In this document: one piece after another, positions 1 through 7,793 of the stretch
How the letters are laid out: every line of letters starts with the position of its first letter
Numbering within the stretch: position 1 is the first letter of the stretch
NCBI GenBank assembly: GCA_910586965.1
Contig: CAJUMF010000061.1
Location: forward strand, 1-9,968
Length of the DNA: 9,968 nucleotides
Origin: an uncultured Dorea sp.
GTDB taxonomy: Bacteria; Bacillota; Clostridia; Lachnospirales; Lachnospiraceae
Reading direction: 5' to 3'
Translations under genes and position numbers: made by a program
Notes under the pieces: model-generated
Seen by the model: the letters and a program-made list of their open reading frames with translations, nothing else
What the model was told of the DNA's origin: nothing
The model's database searches: none

Positions 1-112
1 GCCTATATCAAGGCTTTGAAGTACTTTTTTGAATTTCAATGTGTCAAACTCCCGTCAATACTCATTTTCCATCTCCATCATACACTAATTATTATCCAAA
101 TTCAACGCACAC

Positions 113-141
113 TTGCAAATTCTGTACAAATGCGTTATATT
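113..141 (+). promoter_or_regulatory. Sigma-A type promoter for the CorC-family gene
   Basis: A -35 box TTGCAA (113-118) and a -10 box TATATT (136-141) are separated by 17 bases, the ideal spacing for the housekeeping sigma factor. Transcription would start near 148 and give a leader of about 36 bases. An AAGGAG ribosome binding site (167-172) lies 11 bases before the GTG start at 184. The match is read by eye. The surroundings are AT-rich, which raises the chance of accidental matches, but the position and spacing fit well. Confidence 0.6.
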
Positions 142-183
142 TAATTCTATGTAATCTAATTTAAAAAAGGAGTTGATTTTCAA

Positions 184-1452
184 GTGGACTCAGGTGACGC
201 CACGCAACTAATAACTTTAATTATTCTGTTAATGCTCTCTGCATTTTTTTCATCAGCAGAGACGGCATTGACAACTGTAAACAGGATCCGGATCCGGGGC
301 CTTGCTGATGAAGGCAATAAACGGGCTAAGACCGTGCTTAAGATTACCGACGATTCCGGAAAGATGTTAAGCGCCATTCTGATAGGAAATAATATTGTAA
401 ACCTTTCAGCCGCATCGCTTACAACGACGCTCGCCTACAGACTCGGCGGTTCTATGGTTGCTGTTGCCAACGCAGCTTTAACAGTTGCCATCCTCTTATT
501 TGGTGAGATCACCCCAAAGACTGTGGCAACGATTCATGCGGAAAAGGTATCTCTTGCCTATGCAGGTATCATTGGCATATTCATAAAGCTTGCCACACCG
601 GTCATCTTTTTGATCAACGGTCTGGCAAAAGGCGTGCTGATACTTCTGCGTGTAGATCCTAATGCTAAAAATAATATCATGACTGAGACGGAGCTTCGTA
701 CGATCGTGGATGTAAGCCACGAAGACGGTGTTATTGAATCCGACGAAAAAGAGATGATCTACAACGTGTTTGACTTAGGTGACGCCAAGGCAAAAGATGT
801 GATGGTTCCCCGCGTCCATGTAACATTTGCAGATGTGGAAAGCACATATGAAGAGTTACTGGAGATTTTCCGCGAGGATAAGTTCACACGTCTTCCTGTC
901 TTTGAGGAGACAACCGACAATGTGATCGGCACGATCAACATGAAAGATCTTTTGCTGTTTGACAACACAAAAGAATTTCATATCAAGGACATTCTCCGGG
1001 AAGCTTATTTTACTTATGAGTATAAGAATATCTCTGAACTTTTGGTGGAGATGCGTCAGGCTTCTTTTAACATTGCCATCGTATTAGATGAATATGGCGA
1101 GACAGCCGGACTTATTACATTGGAAGATCTTTTAGAAGAAATCGTCGGGGAGATTCACGACGAATATGATGAGAATGAAGAGGATTTTATTCAGAAAATC
1201 TCTGAAAACGAATATATAATTGAAGGTTCTATGAACTTGGATGATTTGAATGACCGGCTTGATCTGTCTTTAGAATCTGAAGACTATGATTCCCTGGGCG
1301 GTTTTATTATTGAACGCCTTGACCGTTTCCCGGAAACCGGCGATTCACTTGTCACGGATGATAGCATCCGCTTGGTAATCGAATCGTTAGATAAGAACCG
1401 TATCGAATCTGTTCATATGTATCTTCCAACCCAGACTGCAGCAATCAAATAA
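184..1452 (+). CDS. CNNM/CorC (HlyC) family membrane protein with CBS pair
   Basis: This 422-residue protein has the standard order of the CNNM/CorC ('hemolysin family') group. The N-terminal DUF21/CNNM transmembrane domain covers about residues 5-155 and carries the family motifs SSAETAL (23-29) and FGEITPK (106-112). A CBS pair follows at about 205-322, with MVPR at its start and the second repeat ending in GLITLEDLLEEIVGEI. The C-terminal CorC_HlyC domain is at about 335-415. Members sit in the cytoplasmic membrane and are linked to Mg2+ or other divalent cation export or homeostasis, with the CBS pair sensing nucleotides; despite the name they are not established toxins. The start is GTG after AAGGAG at 167-172. 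Length is normal and nothing is missing. The gene is monocistronic, with its own promoter and terminator, and shows no obvious tie to the convergent transporter operon. Family assignment is firm; the ion transported is not known. Confidence 0.93.
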   Translation: MDSGDATQLITLIILLMLSAFFSSAETALTTVNRIRIRGLADEGNKRAKTVLKITDDSGKMLSAILIGNNIVNLSAASLTTTLAYRLGGSMVAVANAALTVAILLFGEITPKTVATIHAEKVSLAYAGIIGIFIKLATPVIFLINGLAKGVLILLRVDPNAKNNIMTETELRTIVDVSHEDGVIESDEKEMIYNVFDLGDAKAKDVMVPRVHVTFADVESTYEELLEIFREDKFTRLPVFEETTDNVIGTINMKDLLLFDNTKEFHIKDILREAYFTYEYKNISELLVEMRQASFNIAIVLDEYGETAGLITLEDLLEEIVGEIHDEYDENEEDFIQKISENEYIIEGSMNLDDLNDRLDLSLESEDYDSLGGFIIERLDRFPETGDSLVTDDSIRLVIESLDKNRIESVHMYLPTQTAAIK

Positions 1453-1464
1453 ATGATTATGAAA

Positions 1465-1500
1465 TCTCCGTCGGATCTCACAAAACCGACGGAGACTTTT
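1465..1500. terminator. Hairpin terminator between convergent genes
   Basis: A perfect 10-bp stem (TCTCCGTCGG at 1465-1474, its complement at 1486-1495) encloses an 11-base loop and is followed by CTTTTC on the plus strand. It lies 12 bases after the TAA of the CorC-family gene. On the minus strand the same hairpin lies just past the TAA of the last operon gene (1504-1506), but the following tract there is only ATTTC. It should therefore work best for the plus-strand gene and more weakly for the operon. Confidence 0.85.
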
Positions 1501-1503
1501 CTA

Positions 1504-2463
1504 TTATCTACTGCTCAAATATCCTCCAAGCATACCCATGATCATCTCTGCTGCTATTGCCTGCTGCCATGCGCCTGCCATTGTCTGCCACGGTGCAAAC
1601 TCCTGATGGTGCAAAAGCTCTTGTACCTGCAGTCTTTTTTCTTTAAAAAGCTGTACAAAAAATTCAAAATCCGACCAGTAGGAAGGCAGATAATCACTGC
1701 CAGGTGATGCAAAATTAATCCCAAGTATCAGCACTTCCGCCGCCAATAATACGCACATCGCTACAATCACTCTATTTCTTCTCAATCTTACCCCTTCTGT
1801 AAGCAAAAGTATTACGAGAAAAAGAAAATAAAATATACATGCCGTCATATAATACAACTGCCCGTCGATTCTCTGCTGCCCCACCGCACCTGTTGTTGCT
1901 TCTAATACACCAAACGCATTTCCGGAGGACACTGTACCTTTCACTTTTCTAACTGCGATTCCATCATAGGCATCCCCATCTTTTCCCGGAATCATACATA
2001 GCGGCTGCCCTCCCTCAAGAATCCCCACAATCTCTAGCTGTGTATCCTTCCACCTTACCTTCATCCCAAGCACATCTTCCGAGCCAAAGAGCGTACGTAT
2101 GGTCTCCCTGTCTATCAGACATACCGAAGATTCTCCACTCATAAAATATCTTCCTGCCCAAAGACCTTTCCCAAACACCGCACTCTGCTGCCCCGCCATC
2201 CGATACACGGATACCGTCTGTGCTCTGCCTGTTCCTTTGGCACTTACAGATGCCTTACCTTCTTGCTTCCACAGAGCTGCTTCTGAAAACATGCTGTTTG
2301 ACTTATTTTCCCTTACAAGTTGCGTAAGCACTTTTTCCGGCACTTCTCCCTGTGCATAGACCACCGCCGCAGCGTCCGCTTGCTGGAAAAGCTGACATAG
2401 ACGGCTGACAATGAAGAGATTCACTGCTGCAAAAAAAAGAAGAAGCACTGCTGTCTTTTTCAC
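1504..2463 (-). CDS. Small MacB-like membrane protein (ABC permease-like)
   Basis: This 319-residue protein has a hydrophobic N-terminal segment (about 4-23), an extracytoplasmic domain (about 35-200), two clear membrane segments (about 203-223 and 231-252), and a possible fourth (about 297-316). The region at about 97-150 (GKGLWAGRYF, then CLIDRETIRTLFG, GMKVRWKDTQLEIVGIL) resembles the periplasmic core domain of MacB-type ABC permeases. One membrane segment, a large outside domain, then up to three segments is also the MacB order. However, the protein is short for the family and the usual FtsX permease sequence is not recognisable. It follows an HlyD/MacA-like adaptor, the natural MacB partner, but no MacB-type ATPase is present. 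The assigned start is GTG at 2463, overlapping the previous TGA as GTGA. GGA directly abuts this start, which is too close for a normal ribosome binding site, so translation probably depends on coupling or on the AGGAGG at 2490-2485. Fold call moderate; function not shown. Confidence 0.72.
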   Translation of the reverse strand: MKKTAVLLLFFAAVNLFIVSRLCQLFQQADAAAVVYAQGEVPEKVLTQLVRENKSNSMFSEAALWKQEGKASVSAKGTGRAQTVSVYRMAGQQSAVFGKGLWAGRYFMSGESSVCLIDRETIRTLFGSEDVLGMKVRWKDTQLEIVGILEGGQPLCMIPGKDGDAYDGIAVRKVKGTVSSGNAFGVLEATTGAVGQQRIDGQLYYMTACIFYFLFLVILLLTEGVRLRRNRVIVAMCVLLAAEVLILGINFASPGSDYLPSYWSDFEFFVQLFKEKRLQVQELLHHQEFAPWQTMAGAWQQAIAAEMIMGMLGGYLSSR

Positions 2464-3758
2464 TCCTTTATTCGTACTCTGTCACCTCCTGAGACGAATT
2501 TTTCTGTAGATACGATGACCTGATCTGCCTTTTTAAGCTCTGACGTAACCGCGACATTCTTCCCGTCCTTTTCTATCACTGTCACGGGAACACGCTTTGC
2601 AATCATAAGTGTCCCAAGCATCTGCTCCTTTTCAACAGCAATCAGACAATATGCTCCGCTTATATCTTCTCGCAGAGCAGTAAGCGGTATCACCTGTTCA
2701 TACTCCTTTGCGGAATCTTTCTCTGTCTTCCATGTAAATGCTTCATTTTCCTCTATATCCATATCTTCAGGCAGCGGCGCATACCAACAATATGACATCC
2801 TTTTATCAAGCTCCCCTTCTGCTTCTCTCTCCAAGGATTCTACATGCTCTATCTTTACCTCTGCCTTTTCTCCTGCATCAAACTGAACCTCTGCTTCATT
2901 TCCTTCTCTAACCTTATCTTTATCTTCTGCCGCTATTTCTCCTTTTAACTTCCATCCGCCCATTCCGAGAGATATGTACTCTGTTCCTGTAGTGATCGTT
3001 CCTGTCTGAATACTGTTTTCAAGCACCGTACTGTCCTTCTCTGCTAATATCTTTCCTCCGGCTTTCTTATATTCTTTTAATGCTTTAAGCTCTTTCTCCG
3101 CCATATTTACCTGTTCTTCCGCCGCCTGCAGATTCATCCGCGCTGCTTCTTTTGCATTAGCATTATTCTTATCCTGTGCGGCATCTTCTTTTTTCGCCAA
3201 ATCATACGCCGACTGTGCCTGTGATTTTTCCTGCTCTAATGCCTCCACCTCCTCTTTTGCTGCCAGATACTCCTCCCCCGACGCTTGCTCTTTTGCCCTT
3301 CTTACTCTGCTGCGCGCTTTTTCAAGTTTCCTTTTCAAATCTTTGAGTGCCGAATATGCTCCTTCTGCCGCTGATACCCTGGCCGGCGTTCTCGCCGCTA
3401 TTTGCTGCTCCTTCACCTGGAATTGTAGCTGTTTTAATTCCGATTGTTTCTTTTCAATTTCCTTTTCTAAATATTCTTTCCGAAATCGTACCAGACATTT
3501 CCCTTTTTTCACTTTTGCTCCCTGCTCAGCGCTCCACTCTACCTGCTGTCCTTCCCACAGAAATATATTCTCTTCTTTCTTCGGCACGATATTTCCCGTC
3601 CCTTCATAAGTATAAGAAAGTTTGCCGCTTCCTGTCTTTTTCACTTCCACTTGTGCCACCAGAACGGACGATGCCGCCCGGGAGAGTACTGTGCACACCG
3701 CCATAGCCGCAAGGAAGCCTAAAAACACCTTGACCGCCAGTCTCTTTCCTGTCTTCAC
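2460..3758 (-). CDS. HlyD/MacA-like membrane-fusion adaptor
   Basis: This roughly 432-residue adaptor belongs to the membrane-fusion protein family that, in Gram-positive bacteria, accompanies MacB-type ABC transporters (for example YknX with YknYZ in Bacillus). It has one N-terminal membrane anchor (about 9-34), the first half of a lipoyl-like domain (about 44-90), and a long charged Lys/Glu/Ala-rich coiled coil (about 94-229). The second lipoyl half follows (about 234-263, with a VLENSIQTGT stretch), then a beta-barrel region (about 268-345) and a membrane-proximal domain (about 353-432, with VIPLTALRE). AGGAGG (3773-3768) lies 9 bases from a GTG at 3758 but only 3 from an in-frame TTG at 3764, so I place the start at GTG; TTG would add two residues. 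The gene sits 24 bases after the permease stop and overlaps the next gene by GTGA. The family is clear. The partner is uncertain, because the upstream genes are importer-type permeases. Confidence 0.88.
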   Translation of the reverse strand: MKTGKRLAVKVFLGFLAAMAVCTVLSRAASSVLVAQVEVKKTGSGKLSYTYEGTGNIVPKKEENIFLWEGQQVEWSAEQGAKVKKGKCLVRFRKEYLEKEIEKKQSELKQLQFQVKEQQIAARTPARVSAAEGAYSALKDLKRKLEKARSRVRRAKEQASGEEYLAAKEEVEALEQEKSQAQSAYDLAKKEDAAQDKNNANAKEAARMNLQAAEEQVNMAEKELKALKEYKKAGGKILAEKDSTVLENSIQTGTITTGTEYISLGMGGWKLKGEIAAEDKDKVREGNEAEVQFDAGEKAEVKIEHVESLEREAEGELDKRMSYCWYAPLPEDMDIEENEAFTWKTEKDSAKEYEQVIPLTALREDISGAYCLIAVEKEQMLGTLMIAKRVPVTVIEKDGKNVAVTSELKKADQVIVSTEKFVSGGDRVRIKE

Positions 3759-3782
3759 CTTCAAGTCCCTCCTTTTATCATT

Positions 3783-4634
3783 TCAGAAGCTTCCCGATGC
3801 CCCAATCCCTTTCTCCAGACTGTCCTGCCCGCAGAAAAACAGAAGAACCGCCGGGAGCAATGTGACGATCGATGCGGCAAATGCCGTCTGCACCTCGCCT
3901 TTTATCATCACCGGAAGATACAAAGACAGCGGCTTTAACGTCTCCGTCTTCAGAAAGGTAAGCGGCTGTTCTACTGCATTCCAGTATTCTAAAAATCCTA
4001 AGATCACAACAGAAGATATCCCCGGCATCCCAAGGGGCACACCAATCTTTACAAAGATCCCGAAGTCGCCCGCACCGTCGATTTTTGCCGCCTCTATAAC
4101 TTCCTTCGGGATAGCTGAAAATGACTTGGACAATATGAACAGCGGCAGCGCAGAAAATATTCCCGGCAGGATGACCGCCCAGTAGGTGTCAAGGAGTTTC
4201 AGCGTGTCCAGCACCAGATATCCCGACACCATCGTCACCTGAAAAGGCAGGATCAAAAGCAGCATGTATAAAAACTTAAGTGCCGCCTTCCCGGGGAAAT
4301 CAAACCGCGCCAGCGCCCACGCCGCAGGAACTGCGGTAAAAATCTGCCCTGCGACCACGCCGCCTGCCAGAATTGCTGAATTCCAAAAGGCAGCAAAATA
4401 TTCCGGCGTATCAAGAAGGAGCCTGACATATGCCCGCATAGTCGGATACCGCGGAAACAGCCGGAATTCTGCCATCCCTGCGTAATCCGAAAGCACTGAC
4501 CCGAAGCTTTCCAAAAGCTCCTGCTTTCCCATCAGAGAATTGGTACATAACATGACAAGAGGCATAATCATAATGACAAGCAATACTGCCAGAATAATCC
4601 GCAAAAGTACATCTCCTGCTTTTCCTTTTCTCAT
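3783..4634 (-). CDS. ABC sugar-type permease, MalG/UgpE class
   Basis: This 283-residue inner-membrane permease belongs to the CUT1 (BPD_transp_1) class. It has about six membrane segments. The EAA loop at about 178-204 (VIEAAKIDGAGDFGIFVKI and onward to a proline) is where the ABC ATPase docks. The C-terminal FFCGQ...EKGI tail is typical of MalG-like subunits. It pairs with the MalF-type permease directly upstream in the transcript to form the membrane channel. I chose the ATG at 4634: it overlaps the upstream TGA as ATGA and has GGAG (4644-4641) 6 bases before it. An in-frame ATG at 4646 would add four residues but leaves AAAGG almost touching the start. No ATPase is encoded nearby; CUT1 systems in Firmicutes often share an MsmX-like ATPase, so this alone is not a defect. 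The substrate is unknown. Confidence 0.92.
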   Translation of the reverse strand: MRKGKAGDVLLRIILAVLLVIMIMPLVMLCTNSLMGKQELLESFGSVLSDYAGMAEFRLFPRYPTMRAYVRLLLDTPEYFAAFWNSAILAGGVVAGQIFTAVPAAWALARFDFPGKAALKFLYMLLLILPFQVTMVSGYLVLDTLKLLDTYWAVILPGIFSALPLFILSKSFSAIPKEVIEAAKIDGAGDFGIFVKIGVPLGMPGISSVVILGFLEYWNAVEQPLTFLKTETLKPLSLYLPVMIKGEVQTAFAASIVTLLPAVLLFFCGQDSLEKGIGASGSF

Positions 4635-5554
4635 CCGTTTCTCCATCCTTTCTTCTTTTTCTTTTCCCCGGCCCTTCCGGCCTCTCCAGCCCCCGGCACA
4701 CGAAACAGCGCACCGGCGCTCAGCAAAAGCATACCTGTAGCAATCACAAGCAGCGATGCCGCTGCCGTCAGCTTCTGGATATCCAGATTCACGAACCAGT
4801 TGTTGAACAAATGCTGAAGCATATAGATACTTTCATGGGGATAATCTCCTGACAATAGATACGCCTCCCGAAATACCCGGAATGCATTGACGAAGGAAAG
4901 AAGCGCCGTCACAGACGCCGTCCCCTTTAACTGCGGCAGCGTGATATAATAAAAGCAGGCAAAGTCTCCCGCCCCCTGTACTCTGGCAGCCTCGTACTGC
5001 TCCTTCTCAATCCCCGCAATCCCGGTGAGCCAGAGGAGCATATCATATCCTAGATTCTTCCAGATATAACAGACGACCAGCACCCAGAACGCAGACGCAC
5101 TGTTCAGCCAGTCCCTTCCCGCAAACCCAAGCCTTCCTACCAGCAGATTGAGCCACCCCTTCTCGTCAAAGAGCATCTGAAAAAACACTACAACAGACGC
5201 CGCCGGAATTGCCATCGGAAGAGTAAAGCCGGCCTTTAAATCTTTCCACCGCCTCTTTCTGTTTCCCTTATCCGCAACGCTTTGGAACATCACCGCCACC
5301 TCGAGGGACAAAAGCAGCAAAAGCGGCAGGCAGATTGCCATAAATCTTGCTGTATTGAAAGCAGCCAACCGAAAGGCTTTATTCTCCAGCAACGCCCAGT
5401 AATTATTGAGGCCTACGAACCCGCCTCCCACTGCCTGAAGTAAGGAGCGCCGGAATACATCCAGGAAGGGGATTAAGACAAAGCCAGTTGTCCCTAAAAG
5501 GTTTGGGAGCAGGAAAATCCACGCTCTCCTGCTCCATTTTCTCTTACTCCGCAA
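4631..5554 (-). CDS. ABC sugar-type permease, MalF/UgpA class
   Basis: This 307-residue permease has an N-terminal segment typical of UgpA/MalF-like proteins (residues about 11-40, WIFLLPNLLG to the SLL region) and about six membrane segments. Its EAA loop lies at about 185-210 (EQYEAARVQGAGDF, then YITLPQLKG), the contact site for the ATPase. The start is TTG at 5554, supported by GGAG (5565-5562) 7 bases upstream; no better start lies nearby. The gene begins inside the last 11 bases of the solute-binding lipoprotein gene and ends with an ATGA overlap into the MalG-type gene, so translation is probably coupled. The C-terminus carries a lysine run (EKKKKK) that should lie in the cytoplasm. 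It presumably forms a heterodimer with the next gene product. The family is sure; the substrate is unknown. Confidence 0.92.
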   Translation of the reverse strand: MRSKRKWSRRAWIFLLPNLLGTTGFVLIPFLDVFRRSLLQAVGGGFVGLNNYWALLENKAFRLAAFNTARFMAICLPLLLLLSLEVAVMFQSVADKGNRKRRWKDLKAGFTLPMAIPAASVVVFFQMLFDEKGWLNLLVGRLGFAGRDWLNSASAFWVLVVCYIWKNLGYDMLLWLTGIAGIEKEQYEAARVQGAGDFACFYYITLPQLKGTASVTALLSFVNAFRVFREAYLLSGDYPHESIYMLQHLFNNWFVNLDIQKLTAAASLLVIATGMLLLSAGALFRVPGAGEAGRAGEKKKKKGWRNG

Positions 5555-7751
5555 GATATAGCTCCACTTTCTTTCGGATATTCTCTGCCCCTTCCGCGGT
5601 TCCCACGCTGCCGCCTAAAACCTTATCCGCCTCGCTCCGATAGATATCCCACACGGCACGATCCTGATTGACCGGCCTGTCTAAAGTCTTGCACAGTCCG
5701 ATGAATTCTTTTACTTCTTCTACCTTCGGGAATCCGGCATCTATCGATATATCCTCTCCCGCAAGCTCACCGCCGACACACACCGAATAAGATTCCGCGT
5801 ATTTGCTTCCAGCTTCTTTCTCCTTCGCATCCAAAGCGGAGATAAGCACCGGAAAACCATCATCTAACTGTGCCCCCTGTACCTCCTCGGAGAACAAGTA
5901 TTTCACGAATTCCTCCGCAATCTTTTTCTCCTTCGTATTCTTATTGATGCCGACAGTTCCTTCCGGCAGGTAAAAGCCTTTCAAAGATTTCAATGTAAGA
6001 CCTTTTGTGCGGGCAATCTCGCAGGGTATCATCATGTTCATCAGACACTCTATCCTTTCTGTAGCTGCCATATCCGTATGCTTCATCAAGTACATGGAAC
6101 CTGGATTGCTAAACAGCGTATCCTGCAGGCTTTCTGCCGGCTCCATCTCTTCATAGAATTCCGTCTTCGAGTTCTTTGCGATGTTTACGGCAAGCGTCAG
6201 GAGCTTTTCCATCTTCGCCTTGTCTACGGAACCGTCCGTTTTCATCAGCTCCTCCTGATACATCTGGAACAGGAAATCCCGGATATATCCTTTATTGGTC
6301 ACTCCGAATAATGCCGCATCCGGATTCTTATCAAGATATTCCTCAAGGCTGTCCAGAGAATCCAGCGCTTTTTGTATCTGTTCATCCCCATACACCACCG
6401 GAACTGAGAACTTTACTGGAATACCGTAGACTTTTTTGTCTCTCTTAAGGGTATTATCCATCATATTTTCCAGATAATCATCCTTCTTCATCAGGCCCCC
6501 GGCCAGCTTCGTCAGATCGCAGAGGACGCCTTTTTCGATGTAAGCCTCTGCAGGAAGTCCGTTAAGGAGCAGGATATCCGCACCTTTTCCGCTCAGAAGT
6601 TCGGTGTTCAGTGTTCGGATGTCGTCCGAAGATACCTCCCCGGCTTCTTTCCCGGAAGTCTTAACTTCCACTTTTACCTCCGGGTTCTTCTGCTGAAACC
6701 CGATGGCTGCCTGCCGGACGGTATCACTCTCGGAAAGTCCGAACACCTGCAGAGTGTGCTCCGGCACTGCCGCAATGTCTTTGTTATACACATAACGGGC
6801 GAAACTGTAGGTTTCTGCCTTCCACTGCTTATACAGTACAAAAAACTCCGTGTCCTTCCCCTGTATCGTCCCTATGGCAGAGTTGACCGGCGAACCCATA
6901 GCTCCCATTGCACCGTCCATGATCACTTCCCGGCTCTCATCTCCGGGCTTCATCCGCACGATACCTTCCTCAGAAACCATGTACCAGCTCTCCTTACCAC
7001 CGCATAGATGGCCGTTTTCCGTCTGGGTAAAGGAGAGCTTTCCCAGCTCCTTCCTGTCCTTGTCATAGATTGTAAATATACCGTCCTCTGTATTGGCCGC
7101 AATCGTCCCGTCATCTCCCGTGAATATCATTTTCTGGGCATCGCTGCTGGATGACATACTTGTAAGCTCTTCGACGGTCTCAAACGTATCCGGGGACACG
7201 ACAATGATCTTCGACTGGTAGATATCCTGGAGCCAGTAATTTCCCCCGTCGTCAACTGCTAAAGCGACAATCGTCGGATACCCGTACTCTGCCTTTTTTT
7301 CAAGGTAGGGAACCTTTAAGATTTCCCCGCTTTTCCCATCTTTGCTTCTTGCGATATAAGTTTTCATCCCATCACCTGCACCGACGACAAGCTGTGTGCC
7401 ATCTTTTGTCTCGGTGACGCCGAGGGGATAGGCCATCTTTTTGCCGCATGTTTTCTCTACCCAGTCCAAATCACTCTCTTCCCACTTCCCTTTTATGTAC
7501 TCGCAGCGTCTGATCTGCGCATCTTTTACAGCGATATATACCACCGGATTCCCGTCCTTTGATTTTGACAAATTTATCGCCCTCTCCCCCTCCTTGATGG
7601 GAAGATCGATATTCTCCTCCACATATCTGCCTTTCAACGTGCCTTTTTCCTTCTCTCCGCCGTCTTTTTTGCCGCATCCATGCAATACACCGGATGCCAG
7701 TATGACCGTCAGCATGATCAGGAACATGCACCGGATATTTCTCTTTGCCAT
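5544..7751 (-). CDS. Solute-binding lipoprotein with N-terminal propeller-like domain
   Basis: This 735-residue lipoprotein has a type II signal peptide, with a lipobox LHGC and acylated Cys26. It is much longer than usual sugar-binding proteins (about 400-550 residues). Residues about 45-328 form repeated beta-rich units with SKDG, VDDGGNYW, TGDDGTIAAN and SEEGIVRM turns, spaced like blades of a beta-propeller. The solute-binding domain starts near residue 332 (HTLQVFGL), followed by FQQKNPEVKVEV, then GADILLLNGLP near 389-400 and a KDKKVYGIPV-like stretch, all typical of extracellular solute-binding family 1. It should be anchored outside the membrane and deliver ligand to the two permeases that follow. 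The ATG start has AGGAGG (7767-7762) 10 bases upstream. It is the first gene of the minus-strand operon and overlaps the next by 11 bases. The binding domain is confident; the propeller call rests on repeat pattern only, and the ligand is unknown. Confidence 0.88.
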   Translation of the reverse strand: MAKRNIRCMFLIMLTVILASGVLHGCGKKDGGEKEKGTLKGRYVEENIDLPIKEGERAINLSKSKDGNPVVYIAVKDAQIRRCEYIKGKWEESDLDWVEKTCGKKMAYPLGVTETKDGTQLVVGAGDGMKTYIARSKDGKSGEILKVPYLEKKAEYGYPTIVALAVDDGGNYWLQDIYQSKIIVVSPDTFETVEELTSMSSSSDAQKMIFTGDDGTIAANTEDGIFTIYDKDRKELGKLSFTQTENGHLCGGKESWYMVSEEGIVRMKPGDESREVIMDGAMGAMGSPVNSAIGTIQGKDTEFFVLYKQWKAETYSFARYVYNKDIAAVPEHTLQVFGLSESDTVRQAAIGFQQKNPEVKVEVKTSGKEAGEVSSDDIRTLNTELLSGKGADILLLNGLPAEAYIEKGVLCDLTKLAGGLMKKDDYLENMMDNTLKRDKKVYGIPVKFSVPVVYGDEQIQKALDSLDSLEEYLDKNPDAALFGVTNKGYIRDFLFQMYQEELMKTDGSVDKAKMEKLLTLAVNIAKNSKTEFYEEMEPAESLQDTLFSNPGSMYLMKHTDMAATERIECLMNMMIPCEIARTKGLTLKSLKGFYLPEGTVGINKNTKEKKIAEEFVKYLFSEEVQGAQLDDGFPVLISALDAKEKEAGSKYAESYSVCVGGELAGEDISIDAGFPKVEEVKEFIGLCKTLDRPVNQDRAVWDIYRSEADKVLGGSVGTAEGAENIRKKVELYLAE

Positions 7752-7784
7752 CTTTTCTCAACCTCCTTATTGCTTATGCCAAAC

Positions 7785-7793
7785 ACTATAACA
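7785..7793 (-). promoter_or_regulatory. Extended -10 promoter of the transporter operon
   Basis: Read on the minus strand, TG (7793-7792), T, then TATAGT (7790-7785) form an extended -10 element. No good -35 box stands at the expected distance, which suits an activator-dependent promoter. Transcription would start near 7778, leaving a short leader with AGGAGG at 7767-7762 and ATG at 7751. Confidence 0.6.

Noticed and set aside
1453..1707. An 84-codon plus-strand frame directly after the CorC-family stop
   Set aside because: It contains the hairpin terminator at 1465-1500 and runs antisense to the MacB-like gene; the Cys/His-rich text comes from the opposite strand.
3347..3706. Open frames of about 88-187 codons on the plus strand across 3343-4185
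   Set aside because: They lie antisense to the adaptor and MalG-type genes, which have clear family motifs and ribosome binding sites. The translations are low-complexity Pro/Ser/Phe-rich shadows without start signals.
4411..4713. A 100-codon minus-strand frame across the MalF/MalG junction
   Set aside because: It is out of frame with two well-supported permeases that overlap by ATGA, and it has no domain signal. The Arg/Lys-rich start is a shadow of the MalF lysine-rich tail.
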